A stretch of DNA of 64,000 nt from Actinacidiphila cocklensis (GTDB taxonomy: Bacteria; Actinomycetota; Actinomycetes; Streptomycetales; Streptomycetaceae), in contig NZ_CAJSLV010000070.1 in assembly GCF_907177275.1 (NCBI RefSeq), positions 219,846-283,845 of the forward strand, written 5' to 3'. Position numbers and translations under genes: made by a program. Positions 27,225 to 36,949 of the stretch are shown piece by piece. The number at the start of each line of letters is the position of its first letter. Position 1 is the stretch's first letter. The notes beneath the pieces are model-generated. The model worked only from the letters and a program-made list of their open reading frames with translations, did no database searches and was not told the DNA's origin.

Positions 27225-27842
27225 CTACGAGGTCGCCCGGCCCAGGTACGTCAGCACACCCGCGTCCGGCACCGCGATCTCGTGGAAGCCGAGCCGGTCG
27301 TAGAAGGCCCGTGCCGCGACGTTCTCGGTGAGCATCCCCAGGTGCACCGCCGGCACCCCGCGCGCGGCCAGCGAACCGAGGAGGGCGTCCATCAGCGCCC
27401 GCCCGTTGCCCGCTCCCTGGTAGTCGGGCAGCACGTCGATGTGCAGGTGCGCCGGGTAGCCGGCCAGCGCCGGCACCACCATCCGCTCCGGCGTGTGCAG
27501 CAGCCAGGCCATCACCTCGGTCGGCGTGGCAGGTTCGCCCTCCGGCGCGGGCCAGCGGTCCGCGACGGTCGGCAGCCACTCGTCGCGGAAGCGCTCGACG
27601 AAGCCGGCCGTGTCGGCGGTGCCCAGCACGTAGCCGACCGCCTGCCCGCTCCCGTCGTCGACCACGAAGGTCGATTCCGGCTCCAGGACGGCGTAGGGCG
27701 CCGCGAAGAGCGTCCCGAGCAGCTCGTGGTCCTCCTCGGGGTAGTCCCCGCTCGCGTCACCGCCGGCGGCCGCGGTCCGCAGGCAGATGTCGTACAGCGC
27801 CGGCAGGTCCGCCGGCCGGTACGGGCGGATCGCAGGCGTCAC
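27225..27842 (-). CDS. GNAT-family N-acetyltransferase
   Basis: A 205-residue acetyltransferase. The acetyl-CoA pyrophosphate loop is QGAGNG in VLPDYQGAGNGRALMDALL, and motif B follows (NVAARAFYDRLGFHE). The internal insertion around residues 85-115 (ERFRDEWLPTVADRW) is as in O-GlcNAcase-linked bacterial GNATs. Its GTG start at 27842 overlaps the stop of the beta-galactosidase gene by four bases (GTGA), so the two form an operon. An amino-sugar or small amine substrate is possible but not shown. Confidence 0.88.
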   Translation of the reverse strand: MTPAIRPYRPADLPALYDICLRTAAAGGDASGDYPEEDHELLGTLFAAPYAVLEPESTFVVDDGSGQAVGYVLGTADTAGFVERFRDEWLPTVADRWPAPEGEPATPTEVMAWLLHTPERMVVPALAGYPAHLHIDVLPDYQGAGNGRALMDALLGSLAARGVPAVHLGMLTENVAARAFYDRLGFHEIAVPDAGVLTYLGRATS

Positions 27843-30826
27843 TGTTGCTCCAGGTCGGTCTGCGGGAGGGACTCGGTGGCCTCCAGCGGGACGAAGGTGA
27901 AGGAGAACGCGGCGGGCGCGGCCTCCAGCCGCTGGCCGGGCAGCACCTCGGGGCCGCAGGACGCGCTGCCCAGGCCGTGCAGCGCGTGGTCCAGATGCAC
28001 CCACAGCGTGCCGCCGCGCACCAGGTCGTACGTGTGCTGCGCCGCGTCCAGTGCCTCGGTGCTCCAGCGCCGCGCGGTCATCCAGAAGGCCGGCGCCCCC
28101 TCGATCCGCAGGCCCGAGCCGTCGGGCCTGCGCAGTTCCGCCCACCGCACGTCGGGCCTTGCGCCGTTCTCCTGCGGGCGGACGTACGGGGTCTGCAGCT
28201 GCTCGACCGACGCGTGCCAGCGCCCGATCCTGGCCGCCGTCCGGCTGTCGGGGTAGGCCTCGCCCGGCCCGCCGCCGTACCAGTCGACGGAGTCCAGCGC
28301 GGTGCACACCCCCATCCGGACCCCGAGCCGGGGGAGCGGCAGCCGCCAGTCGCCCTCCGGGGTCACCGCGACGTCCAGTTGCAGCCGGTTGCCGGTCGCG
28401 GTCCAGGTGTAGACGGTCCGCAGGGCGATGTCGGCGGCGGCCGGGGCGACCCGGGTGGTGACCGTCAGCGCGTCGCCGCCGACGTCGACCCGGACGACCC
28501 GGTGCTGCATCCGGTGCAGGCCCGACTCCCGCCACTGGCGGTCGAGTTGGCTGTCGGGGAACCAGGGCATGCCGCGGTCGTTGTCGGTCGGCGCCCGCCA
28601 CACGTCCAGGCGCGGGGCCTGGAGCTGGGCGCCGCCGAGGTAGTTCAGGGCGCCGCTGGCGGCGTCGAAGGTGCCGGGGCCGAGGATGACCACGCCGCCC
28701 TCGGCGAACCGGGGGGAGTGCGGGGTACCGCGGTGCACCCGGCCGCCGGTGCCGGGACCGCCGACGCCCCGGGCGGGCGCCTCGAACTGGGTCCACGCCA
28801 CCTCGTGCCCGGCCGGCGCCCACGCGGTGTCCTCGGCCAGCACCGCACGCACCGTCCAGTGGGCCTCGCCGTGCTCACCCCGGTCGCCGGGGGAGCCAGG
28901 CATCAGCGGCAGATCGAGGAGAGCGCTCTCCCCCGGTCCGGTGGGCGGAACCGTGAACCGCCCGGTGCCGCCGACGACTCCCTCCACCTCGTAGGTCCAG
29001 CGGAACGCCAGCCCGGAGAGGTCCGCGAAGTCCTGCCGGTTGGTGACCGTCACCTGCCCGCGTTCCGGGTCGCCCTCGATCCGTACCGGCTCGATCACCT
29101 TCTTGTACTCGACCAGGCCCGGCGACGGCGTGCGGTCGGGGAAGAGCAGCCCGTCGCAGACGAAGTTCCCGTCGTGCAGCTCCTCGCCGAAGTCCCCGCC
29201 GTAGGCGAAGTACGGCGTCCCGTCCGCGGTCCGCCGGCGCAGCCCGTGGTCGATCCACTCCCAGACGAAACCGCCCTGGCAGCGCTCGTAGGTCTCGAAG
29301 ATCCGCTGGTAGTCGGCAAGCCCGCCAGGCCCGTTGCCCATCGCGTGCGCGTACTCGCACAGCAGGAAGGGCATGTTGCGCCGCCGCTTGTCCAACTCGG
29401 CGTCGGCCAGCGGCGGTTCGGCACGCCGGCCGATCAGCTCGGTCTCGGCGTGGTCGGCGTACATCCGCGAGTAGACGTCCACGTCCGCGCAGGACAGGTC
29501 GCCCTCGTAGTGGATCGGCCTGGCCGGGTCGCGGTCGCGGATCCAGGACGCCATCGCGGAGAGCCCCGCGCCGGTGCCGCACTCGTTGCCCAGCGACCAC
29601 ATCACCACCGACGGGTGGTTCTTGTCGCGCTCCACCATCCGGGCCGCCCGGTCCAGCAGCGCCGGCGTCCAGCGCTCGTCCGCCACCGGGTTGCGGCGCC
29701 AGCCGACCTCCTCGAAGCCGTGCGTCTCCAGGTCGCACTCGTCGACCACCCACATGCCCAGCTCGTCGCACAGGTCGAGGAAGGCCGGGTGCGGCGGATA
29801 GTGGCTGGTGCGCACCGCGTTGATGTTGTGCTGCTTCATCAGCAGCAGGTCCTCGCGCATCGTCTCCTGGTCCAGCGCGCGCCCGTGGTCCGGGTCGAAC
29901 TCGTGCCGGTTCACCCCGCGGAAGGCGATCCGCCGCCCGTTGACCTTGAACACCCCGTCCTCGACCACGACGGTGCGGAAGCCGATCCGCAGCGGAATGC
30001 GCTCCCCCTCGGTCGCCAGCTCCGCGTCGTACAGCCGCGGCAGCTCCGCCGACCACGGCTCGACCGGCACGATCACCGGCTCGCCGGTGGGTATGTCCAG
30101 GCCCAGCTCGGGCACGGTGACGGTGCCGCCGGGCTCGCAGTCCACCCGCAGCGTGCCGAGGCCGGTGGTGTGGTCGTAGCCGCAGTGCACGAAGAAGTCG
30201 GTGACCGCGCCCTCCGGGCGCTCGATCAGCGTGACCTCCCGGAAGATCCCGGGCAGCCACCACATGTCCTGGTCCTCCAGGTAGCTGCCGGACGACCACT
30301 GGTGCACCCGCACCGCCAGCACGTTCCCGTGCGGCTGCAGCAGCTCGCCGACCTCGAACTCCACCGGCAGCCTGCTGCCCTTGAAGGTGCCCAGCTCCGT
30401 CCCGTTCAGCCACACCCGGGCACAGGAGTCCACGCCCTCGAAGCGCAGCACCGCCGCCCCGCCGGGCCAGTCGTCCGGCAGGTCGAAGGTCCGCAGGTGG
30501 TCCCCGGTCGGATTCTCGGTCGGCACGTACGGCGGGTCGAGGGGGAAGGGGTAGCGGATGTTGGTGTACGCGGGCTGCCCGTGCCCCTGCAGCGGCCAGT
30601 GCGACGGCACCGGCAGGACGTCCCAGCGGGCGGCGTCGTAACCCGGCCGCGCGAACGAGTCGTCCTCGGCCTCCGCGGTCGGCGACAGCCGGAACCGCCA
30701 CGCCCCGCCGAGCCCGACCCGCCGCGCGTCGGACACCGCCCACCACGCCCGCGGCGGGAGCGCTCCCGTGCCGGGGGCCATGTCCTCGTAGTACGGAACG
30801 GCCGCGGACGGCTCCGCCTCGTGCAT
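27839..30826 (-). CDS. Beta-galactosidase, GH2 (LacZ-type)
   Basis: A 995-residue five-domain GH2 enzyme that hydrolyses beta-galactosides. The sugar-binding domain is at about residues 40-225, the TIM barrel at about 295-600 and the C-terminal small-chain domain after about 740. The acid/base is E415 in SLGNECGTGAG and the nucleophile is E523 in GGFVWEWIDHG. ATG 30826 lies after GAGGAG. No signal peptide is visible. It is translationally coupled to the GNAT gene; no transporter or regulator is adjacent. Confidence 0.95.
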   Translation of the reverse strand: MHEAEPSAAVPYYEDMAPGTGALPPRAWWAVSDARRVGLGGAWRFRLSPTAEAEDDSFARPGYDAARWDVLPVPSHWPLQGHGQPAYTNIRYPFPLDPPYVPTENPTGDHLRTFDLPDDWPGGAAVLRFEGVDSCARVWLNGTELGTFKGSRLPVEFEVGELLQPHGNVLAVRVHQWSSGSYLEDQDMWWLPGIFREVTLIERPEGAVTDFFVHCGYDHTTGLGTLRVDCEPGGTVTVPELGLDIPTGEPVIVPVEPWSAELPRLYDAELATEGERIPLRIGFRTVVVEDGVFKVNGRRIAFRGVNRHEFDPDHGRALDQETMREDLLLMKQHNINAVRTSHYPPHPAFLDLCDELGMWVVDECDLETHGFEEVGWRRNPVADERWTPALLDRAARMVERDKNHPSVVMWSLGNECGTGAGLSAMASWIRDRDPARPIHYEGDLSCADVDVYSRMYADHAETELIGRRAEPPLADAELDKRRRNMPFLLCEYAHAMGNGPGGLADYQRIFETYERCQGGFVWEWIDHGLRRRTADGTPYFAYGGDFGEELHDGNFVCDGLLFPDRTPSPGLVEYKKVIEPVRIEGDPERGQVTVTNRQDFADLSGLAFRWTYEVEGVVGGTGRFTVPPTGPGESALLDLPLMPGSPGDRGEHGEAHWTVRAVLAEDTAWAPAGHEVAWTQFEAPARGVGGPGTGGRVHRGTPHSPRFAEGGVVILGPGTFDAASGALNYLGGAQLQAPRLDVWRAPTDNDRGMPWFPDSQLDRQWRESGLHRMQHRVVRVDVGGDALTVTTRVAPAAADIALRTVYTWTATGNRLQLDVAVTPEGDWRLPLPRLGVRMGVCTALDSVDWYGGGPGEAYPDSRTAARIGRWHASVEQLQTPYVRPQENGARPDVRWAELRRPDGSGLRIEGAPAFWMTARRWSTEALDAAQHTYDLVRGGTLWVHLDHALHGLGSASCGPEVLPGQRLEAAPAAFSFTFVPLEATESLPQTDLEQQ

Positions 30827-31074
30827 TGTCGCTGCTCCTCAAGTCCCGGATCTGCGGTGTCGCGGGCGCCGGGCCTGCCGAGGCCCGGTTGATCCACAGG
30901 TTGATTCTGCTGAGGCAGCGGGTCCGCCGCTAGATGTATCGATCACCGAATTGTCCCGCCCTTCCGGGCCGATCGCCCGGATGTGGCCGAATCTCCCCGC
31001 CCCGCACGGGACTTGACCGCTTTGCAGGGCCGCTGGGATCATGCCCGCCCGGAAGGACTGGGGGGACAGCGCAG

Positions 31075-31620
31075 ATGATTCAGACATCGGATGTGACCAC
31101 GGTCACGTCACTGGCGGGCGCGGCGGAGCCGATCGGCGGCCTCAAGGGGGGCTCGGCCTTCATCCTGATCGCGGCGGTGGTCGTGGTCGTCGCCGTGATA
31201 GCCGTCGTACCGCTGATCATGGACGTCCGCCGGGCCACCGCGTGGCGCCGCCAGCTCACCGACCACCTGATCGACCGCGCCGCCACCGATCAGGAGGTCC
31301 GCGACTTCCTCCGCGACCTGCGCGAGCCCCGCGGGGTGCGCGGCCTGACCCGCAGCATCATCGCCGTCCTGATCCTGGCCCTGGTCGGCTTCGCCCTGGC
31401 GGTCGCGATGCTCTCCTCGGGTCCCGACTCCGGCGACCTGCGCAAGACCATCGTGACGTCCCTGATGACGGTGCTGGCCACGGTTGCCGGCTTCTACTTC
31501 GGCAGCCTCGGCGCCCAGAACAGCGCGGAGGACGCCCGCCGCCACGCCACCCGCCAGCCCCCCACCAAGCGCCCCCCGACCCCGACGCAGCCCCCGTCAC
31601 CCCCCGACCACGAGGCGTAG
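31075..31620 (+). CDS. Small membrane protein of unknown function
   Basis: A 181-residue protein with three predicted membrane segments at about residues 28-49, 94-113 and 126-146. A charged cytoplasmic loop (RRATAWRRQLTDHLIDRAA, then FLRDLREPRG) lies between the first two, and the tail is Pro/Thr-rich. The last helix followed by FYFGSLGAQNSAEDARR resembles small holin-like or mechanosensor-like membrane proteins, but no family is recognised. ATG 31075 is chosen. The next feature is the tRNA-Pro gene. Confidence 0.65.
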   Translation: MIQTSDVTTVTSLAGAAEPIGGLKGGSAFILIAAVVVVVAVIAVVPLIMDVRRATAWRRQLTDHLIDRAATDQEVRDFLRDLREPRGVRGLTRSIIAVLILALVGFALAVAMLSSGPDSGDLRKTIVTSLMTVLATVAGFYFGSLGAQNSAEDARRHATRQPPTKRPPTPTQPPSPPDHEA

Positions 31621-31719
31621 CCCCCCTGCCCCCGGGGTGTGAGCGAACACCCCCCGAGGTGAGGTAGTCTTCTCGTGCACGGCCCCCCGGGGATCAACCC
31701 CCCGGGACCGGCCAGGCAC

Positions 31720-31796
<77 letters not shown>

Positions 31797-31813
31797 GCGT
31801 TTTCGCAGGTCGG

Positions 31814-31850
31814 AGGCCGTTTCCGCAGAGATGCGGGGGCGGCCTTTTCG
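31814..31850 (+). terminator. Terminator of tRNA-Pro
   Basis: A 13-bp stem with G-T pairs (31814-31826 with 31833-31845) and a 6-nt loop is followed by TTTTCG, one of few T-rich terminators in the window. Confidence 0.7.
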
Positions 31851-31864
31851 ATTTCCCCGCCGGG

Positions 31865-32098
31865 TGTTGTCGCCTGTTGTCGCACCGGCTGTGACTTTTT
31901 CCGCCGGGCTGTTCGGGCTTGACCTGCACGTTCGTGTTTCGCGTCGGTGAGGGGATACCGCGGGGCCGCTATATCTGACATGACCCGGGCGGTTTCATGG
32001 CCGAGTGGGTCTCCCGATCGCAGTGATTGATGCCGATTCTTGCTGATCTGCTCGTTTTGGCGCCCTCGGGTGTTGTCGCGCCGTGGCGACAACACCCG
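31865..32098. repeat. Repeated TGTTGTCGC sites, probable integrase arm/attP region
   Basis: TGTTGTCGC occurs directly repeated at 31865-31873 and 31875-31883, again at 32071-32079, and inverted at 32086-32094. The last two form a perfect 13-bp inverted repeat (32067-32079 with 32086-32098) around 6 bases. They lie between the tRNA 3' end and the integrase gene, where arm-type integrase or excisionase sites are expected. The 350 bases from the tRNA to the integrase stop hold no gene. Confidence 0.55.
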
Positions 32099-32147
32099 GG
32101 CCGGTGGGGTGCTGACGTGCTGTTACCCCTTGAGGGTCGCGCTGGTG

Positions 32148-33405
32148 TCAGGCGGCGGATCGCAGTGCACGGGTCGGGTGCTCCGGGTGTTGGGTGCGTT
32201 CGTGGTCGGCTTGGTCGAGTGCGGCCGCGAGGGCGCTGGTGGCGTCGTGGGCGGCGTACTTGAGGAGGTGGCCGTAGAGGTTGACGGTGGTGGCCAGGGT
32301 GGAGTGCCGGAGGGTCTTGGACACGATGGCGACGGGTATGCCTGAGCTGATCATGATGGTGGCGGCGGTGTGGCGTAGGTCGTGCAGTCCGATGCGGGGG
32401 AGTGCCAGCTCCGTGCTGCGACGGCGGAGCTGGTCCAGCACCCATTGGGGTCGCAGGGGCGCTCCGTCGTAGCCGGCGAAGACCAGGCCGCCCAGCGGGG
32501 TGCCGGCGGGTTGGAGACGCCGGTGGATGGCGGCTTGCCGGCGGAATGCAGATGCCACGCGGGGGGAGAGTGCGATCCAGTTGCGGCTGGCTCGCGTTTT
32601 GGGCGGGCCGAGGTGCAGTTCGTTGTTGTTGACGGCCGACAGCGACCAGCGGACGAACAGGGTGTGCTCGGCCAGGTGGACGTCGGTCCAGTGCAGGCCG
32701 AGGATCTCACCGCGGCGCATTCCCGTGCCGATCATGACCTCGAACAGGTCGCTGAGCTGGTCGGCGTAGTGCCGGGCGTTGTGGTGCAGGAATGCGGCGG
32801 CCTGTTGGGGATCCCAGCACACCCGCTCGGCGGCTCGCGGGCGGGTGGGGACGCAGTATTGGGCGGGATTGTAGGCCAGACGTCGTGCGCGGACTGCGGA
32901 GTTCAGGGCCGTCCGCAGGGTCGAGGCGACGCGGTAGACGATGACGCGTCCTCGGCCGGCGTTCAGCTGCTCGGCAACCCATGCCTCGACATGCCGCGCC
33001 CGCAGATCTTCCAGGGGGAGCGTCCCGAAGGCGGGTATGAGATCGCGATGTACGTTGTCCCGGTAGCCGGCCACCGTGGTCGGCTGCAGCAGCCGCTCCT
33101 TGGCCGTAAGCCATTGCAGCAGGTAAGCGCGTATGGTCAGGTCCGGTTCCCCGATACACGCCCGTGCGCTCGCTCTCCAGAAGCAGGCCGAGAGCCTTCT
33201 CGGCCTGATGGCGACTGTCGAATCCTGTCCTGCGGCGGGTATGGCGCTGGCCGTCGGCGGCGGGAAGATCGACCGCGAAAGCCCAACTCCCATGCTTCGG
33301 CTTCGCCGCCAGCTCTGGGCAGCGCGGCCCACGTAGCCGCCTGCGCTCGTCCCGGCAGCCGCACGCCCGATAGATCCTGCCTCGCGAAATGGGTTGCTGC
33401 TCCAA
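32148..33405 (-). pseudogene. int: Tyrosine site-specific integrase, frameshifted
   Basis: A Streptomyces-type tyrosine integrase in two frames. The N-terminal zinc-finger-like and arm-binding part (IYRACGCRDERRRL, HGSWAFAVDLP, GFDSRHQAEKALGLL) starts at TTG 33405 after AAGGAG. It switches frame between about 33,141 and 33,155 to the core-binding and catalytic part (AYLLQWLTAKERLLQPTTV onward). The catalytic Arg (GTGMRRGEILGL), HxxR (HDLRHTAA) and Tyr (VNLYGH) are intact. Either a real frameshift has inactivated the gene or one base is misread. It faces the tRNA-Pro gene, as in integrative elements such as AICEs. Confidence 0.85.
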
Positions 33406-33628
33406 TGCCCACTCCTTCTTGCGCGGTCCTCCATCGACGATGTGCTCGGGGCCGTGGGCAGGGAAGGGCGTGGACAACGGCGCGGGAGGCACCCCAGCAG
33501 CGCTCGGAGGACCTCCGCCGACGCATGCGGTTCGGAACCGGAACTGTCGCTCGATCTTGCAGCAGACCCCTCTGGTCCTGGCGGCAATTGGTCGACGTCT
33601 CCGCCCCGAGGGTCAGTAGGGTGGGTTC

Positions 33629-35410
33629 ATGCCGAAGAACGAACCGTTCATCATCGACGGAGTCACTTACGAGCGCGATTCGGCTCCGGGAGAGGGCGGA
33701 TCAGCCGTGGTGTGGAAGGTCCGCCGTAAGCCCGACGGCCAGGTGCTCGCAGTCAAACGGATTAAGAAGGACCGCAACGCGGACTCCGCTCGCAACAAGC
33801 GTTTCAAGCAGGAGATCGAGTACGGGCAGACATCGAGCCACCCGAACGTCGTGAGAATCCACGCGCGCTCAGAGGACGTCAACTTCTTCTACTACGTCAT
33901 GGACTTCTACCCTATGACGCTGCGAAACGTGATCAACGACGAAACCGATGCTGACGTGCTTCTCGGCTACGCGCGCCAGCTCTGCGATGCGCTCGCGTAC
34001 GTGCACGGCGACGGCATAGTGCATCGCGACATCAAGCCTGAGAATGTCCTCGTCGACCCTGATGTGCGTGGGCTTGTCCTGGCCGACTTCGGCATCGCGC
34101 ATTTCAAGGACTCCTCGCTCACGAATCGCGGGGACCTACTGGTGAACCGGAACTACCTCGCTCCCGAGCAGATGGTGAGGAACAACGCCCTCGGTATCGG
34201 CAAGCCAGCGGACATCTTTGCGCTCGGCCTCGTCATAACCGAGATGTTCACGAAGCAGAACGCCCGAGGGCGACGACACGCGCTTGTGCGCGACCGCTAC
34301 CCCTTCCTGGCGGACCTCGACCTGATCATTGAACAGATGCTGCTCCAAGATGAGGCGCAGCGGCTCCGCATCGATACCGTACGCGGCATGCTTCGGGTAA
34401 CCCTTCAGCGGCTCGATTCGGCAATTGAGGAGATCTCCGATGATCTGCGCCCCAAGGAAGCGTCCGCCGACAGTTCGTCCGGCGAGGTTGAGCGGATTCT
34501 CGGGCGTGCCGCCAGAGGTGTGTTGTCGGCGAAGCATGTCTTCGAGCGGGTCGCCGACGCAGAGCTCGACCGGTTCAACCTCAACTATCACTGCGAGGTT
34601 GCGTACCGGGTGAGCACGGAGCTGTTCAATACATGTGCTCAAGCCGTTATATATGCCTCGTGCAAGGCGAAGTTCGACTATGAGGGCGCCGGGCGGTGGG
34701 ACGAGAACGACGACGCTCTCGTGTTGTCGGCCGCCAAGCCGGGACTCCAACGCGAGCTGGAGACGATTCTGGCTGATTTCCCCCTCCCTCAGTCTTCGCG
34801 CTGGGGCGGTCTGCCACGGCGGTCGGCTCACTTGTTCCGGTTCTGCAAGGACTACCACTGCGAAGAGCTGCTGACGAGCATCCGCGAATCTGTCTACGGT
34901 GAAGGCAATGGCTCGTTGCGGACGAATCTGATGAGCGCCCCAATCCTCTGGATTACCCGCTGGATGCGTACGAATCTGGACACCGACTACTTGGAGTTCG
35001 ACAAAACAGTTCGCGAGGACATCGGTTTCGAGCGTCACCTCTCGGTGCTCTGGGACGAGACGCTTCCGTTGGATTCGGCCCGAGAAGCGGTGGGAGTGGA
35101 TCTGTTGACCGAGCCGCTCAACGCCGACGACGTCGCCGGCACACTTCAGGCGTTTGAAGCGAAGTGGGATGTCTCCGTGGGAGAGCTTGTAGACGGTGGG
35201 TACTCGGTCATGTTCCGGTCACGCAACACCTACCGCTGCTTCCACGACGAGGCGCTCGACCTCGCAGAACCGGGCTCAATATTCGAAGCCGACGTCCTCA
35301 ATCTGCTCCGCCCTGAGGCGGAGTTCGACGATCTCGTCGCACTCACATGGGATCGGGATTTCGACGTTGTAGGTGCCGAGAATTATGTCCGTGCAGGTCA
35401 TGCGGCGTGA
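33629..35410 (+). CDS. Soluble Ser/Thr protein kinase with unassigned C-terminal domain, 3' end formed by IS sequence
   Basis: A 593-residue Hanks-type kinase. The glycine loop is GEGGSA, the ATP lysine K43, the catalytic HRD at residues 132-134 and DFG at 153-155; the activation segment ends in YLAPEQ. The kinase domain ends near residue 265. The remaining 325 residues match no family that I recognise. There is no membrane segment or PASTA repeat, so it is not a PknB-type receptor. GC is visibly lower than in the flanks. The last residues (VRAGHAA) are read from the IS end starting at 35388, so the original C-terminus is lost. Its position beside an integrase would fit a phage-defence kinase; this is inference. 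Confidence 0.85.
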   Translation: MPKNEPFIIDGVTYERDSAPGEGGSAVVWKVRRKPDGQVLAVKRIKKDRNADSARNKRFKQEIEYGQTSSHPNVVRIHARSEDVNFFYYVMDFYPMTLRNVINDETDADVLLGYARQLCDALAYVHGDGIVHRDIKPENVLVDPDVRGLVLADFGIAHFKDSSLTNRGDLLVNRNYLAPEQMVRNNALGIGKPADIFALGLVITEMFTKQNARGRRHALVRDRYPFLADLDLIIEQMLLQDEAQRLRIDTVRGMLRVTLQRLDSAIEEISDDLRPKEASADSSSGEVERILGRAARGVLSAKHVFERVADAELDRFNLNYHCEVAYRVSTELFNTCAQAVIYASCKAKFDYEGAGRWDENDDALVLSAAKPGLQRELETILADFPLPQSSRWGGLPRRSAHLFRFCKDYHCEELLTSIRESVYGEGNGSLRTNLMSAPILWITRWMRTNLDTDYLEFDKTVREDIGFERHLSVLWDETLPLDSAREAVGVDLLTEPLNADDVAGTLQAFEAKWDVSVGELVDGGYSVMFRSRNTYRCFHDEALDLAEPGSIFEADVLNLLRPEAEFDDLVALTWDRDFDVVGAENYVRAGHAA

Positions 35411-36560
35411 TGGTACTCGTGGAGGATGCCGCGGAGGCGGTCGTGTCTGCGGATGTCGAGGTGGGTGATCCGGTCAGAGGTGAGGGGTTTCGGGAGCGGG
35501 TGTAGGGGAGCGGCGCCTGCGAGGGCTCGGTGGGGTCTGTGTTCGTTGTGGAACTGCTCGTACTCGCGCAGTGCGTGCATGAGGTGGGCTTGGTCCCAGA
35601 TGAGAGTGCGGTCGAGCAGTTCGGCTCGGCAGGAGCGGATCCAGCGTTCCATGATTGCGTTCATGCGGGGCATCTTCACCCCGGTCTTGACGGCCTCGAC
35701 GCCCTGATCGTCGAGCGCGGCGTCGAAGCTGGTGGGGTAGCGCACGTCGCGGTCGCGGATGAGGTATTTGATCCTCGTTCCGGAGTCCTGGATGTCCATG
35801 GCCAGGTTGCGGGCGAGTTGGGTGACCCAGGCGGCGGTCGGCTGCGTAGTGGCGCCGAGGATGCGGACGCGTCGGGTCGCGTGCTCGATCACCGTCAGGA
35901 CGGTCAGGGTCGCGCCGGTGAGGGTCTTGGTCTCGAAGAAGTCGGCGGCGAGGATGGCTTCGGCCTGGGAGCGGAGGAAGGTCGCCCAGGTGGTGTGTTG
36001 CCGGTCGGGCGCGGGCGGGATGCCGTGTTCCTTGAGGATGCTCCACACGGTGGAGGCGGCGACCTTGATTCCGAGTGCGGCGAGTTCGCCGTGTACGCGT
36101 CTGTACCCCCAGCTGGGGTTCTCGTGCACGAGGCGCAGGACCAGGACGCGGATGGATCGTACGGTGCGGGGCCGGCCCGGGCGCTTGGGGCGGGAGGCTT
36201 TCGCGTGGCGGCGTCGGAGCAGCTCGCGGTGCCAGCGCAGCACGGTGTCGGGGGAGACGATCAGGTGGAGCTGACGCAGCCGCCCGTGTGGGAGACGGTG
36301 CAGCAGTGCTGCCAGGAGTGCCCGGTCGGGCCAGGTGAGTTGCGGCTTGCCTGTCTGTCGCTGCAGGACGACCAGTTGGTGGCGCAGGGCCAGGATCTCG
36401 AGGTCTTTCTCGCGATTGCTCATCGGCAGCAGCCGCATGAAGCTGACGGCGGTCGACAGGGCGAGGTACGGAAGTCGCAGCAGCACAGTCGAGCATCCTC
36501 GCAGCTGGCCGAGGCGGCTCCACGAGTAGCCCACCTTGCATCGGACGCTCAACTGCCAGC
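35388..36560 (-). mobile_element. Insertion sequence with single-ORF DDE (integrase-core) transposase
   Basis: The right end is marked by TCCGTGCAGGTCA at 35388-35400, which recurs at 62507-62519 at the end of a related IS. The left end lies near 36,550 but I could not find a clear inverted repeat, so that border is approximate. The element interrupts the kinase gene. Confidence 0.7.
35398..36486 (-). CDS. IS transposase, rve/integrase-core DDE type
   Basis: A 362-residue transposase (start GTG 36486; a longer frame reaches 36552). The N-terminal HTH part is LEILALRHQLVVLQRQTG, then the HTH_Tnp/HTH_21 region RPKRPGRPRTVRSIRVLVL. The DDE triad is D in ILAADFFET, D in YLIRDRDVRYP and E in MNAIMERWIRS. 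It ends in RLRGILHEYHHAA. It appears intact. It is the single-ORF actinobacterial integrase-core type related to IS3/IS481. Its stop overlaps the end of the kinase frame on the opposite strand. Confidence 0.88.
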   Translation of the reverse strand: MLLRLPYLALSTAVSFMRLLPMSNREKDLEILALRHQLVVLQRQTGKPQLTWPDRALLAALLHRLPHGRLRQLHLIVSPDTVLRWHRELLRRRHAKASRPKRPGRPRTVRSIRVLVLRLVHENPSWGYRRVHGELAALGIKVAASTVWSILKEHGIPPAPDRQHTTWATFLRSQAEAILAADFFETKTLTGATLTVLTVIEHATRRVRILGATTQPTAAWVTQLARNLAMDIQDSGTRIKYLIRDRDVRYPTSFDAALDDQGVEAVKTGVKMPRMNAIMERWIRSCRAELLDRTLIWDQAHLMHALREYEQFHNEHRPHRALAGAAPLHPLPKPLTSDRITHLDIRRHDRLRGILHEYHHAA

Positions 36561-36938
36561 GCGCACCGCTGACCCCGAACCAGGGCTGCGACCAGCACGG
36601 ATGCGATATCCGGCACCTACAAGGTCTCCGGCGCGCAGGACGCGGCGGACGGTGGCCTGGCTGACCTTATGCCCGAGGCGGCGCAGTTCGCCGTGCACTC
36701 TTCGGAAGCCCCAGCGTGGGTTCTCGGTGCCGAGTCGGATGATCAGCTCGCGCAGTTCCACTGGAACTGGAGGGTGTCCTGCGGACGGCGGCTGCGTCCA
36801 CTTCTTTTCGCGGCGCAGCACCGCTACCTCGTGCCGCAAGATCAATATTTCTGCGTCCTTGGCCGCGGAAGAGCGAGACAGCAGGACCAGCCACGCGAAG
36901 ATCCGCATGGTGATCAGGTAGAGCAGTCGCACCAACAT
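36549..36938 (-). pseudogene. Remnant of a second integrase-core transposase
   Basis: The start (MLVRLLYLITMRIFAWLVLL, then AEILILRHEVAVLRRE) is that of a related transposase, but about 60 residues of the HTH region are missing before KKWTQPPSAGHPPVP. The frame is cut after the TVRRVLRAGDL segment, before any DDE residue. It is a doubly deleted IS fragment, 60 bases or so from the intact IS. Confidence 0.75.
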
Positions 36939-36949
36939 AGGGACTGATG

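Noticed and set aside
27845..30892. 1015-codon plus-strand frame opposite the beta-galactosidase
   Set aside because: It is an antisense shadow; the GH2 catalytic glutamates are on the minus strand.
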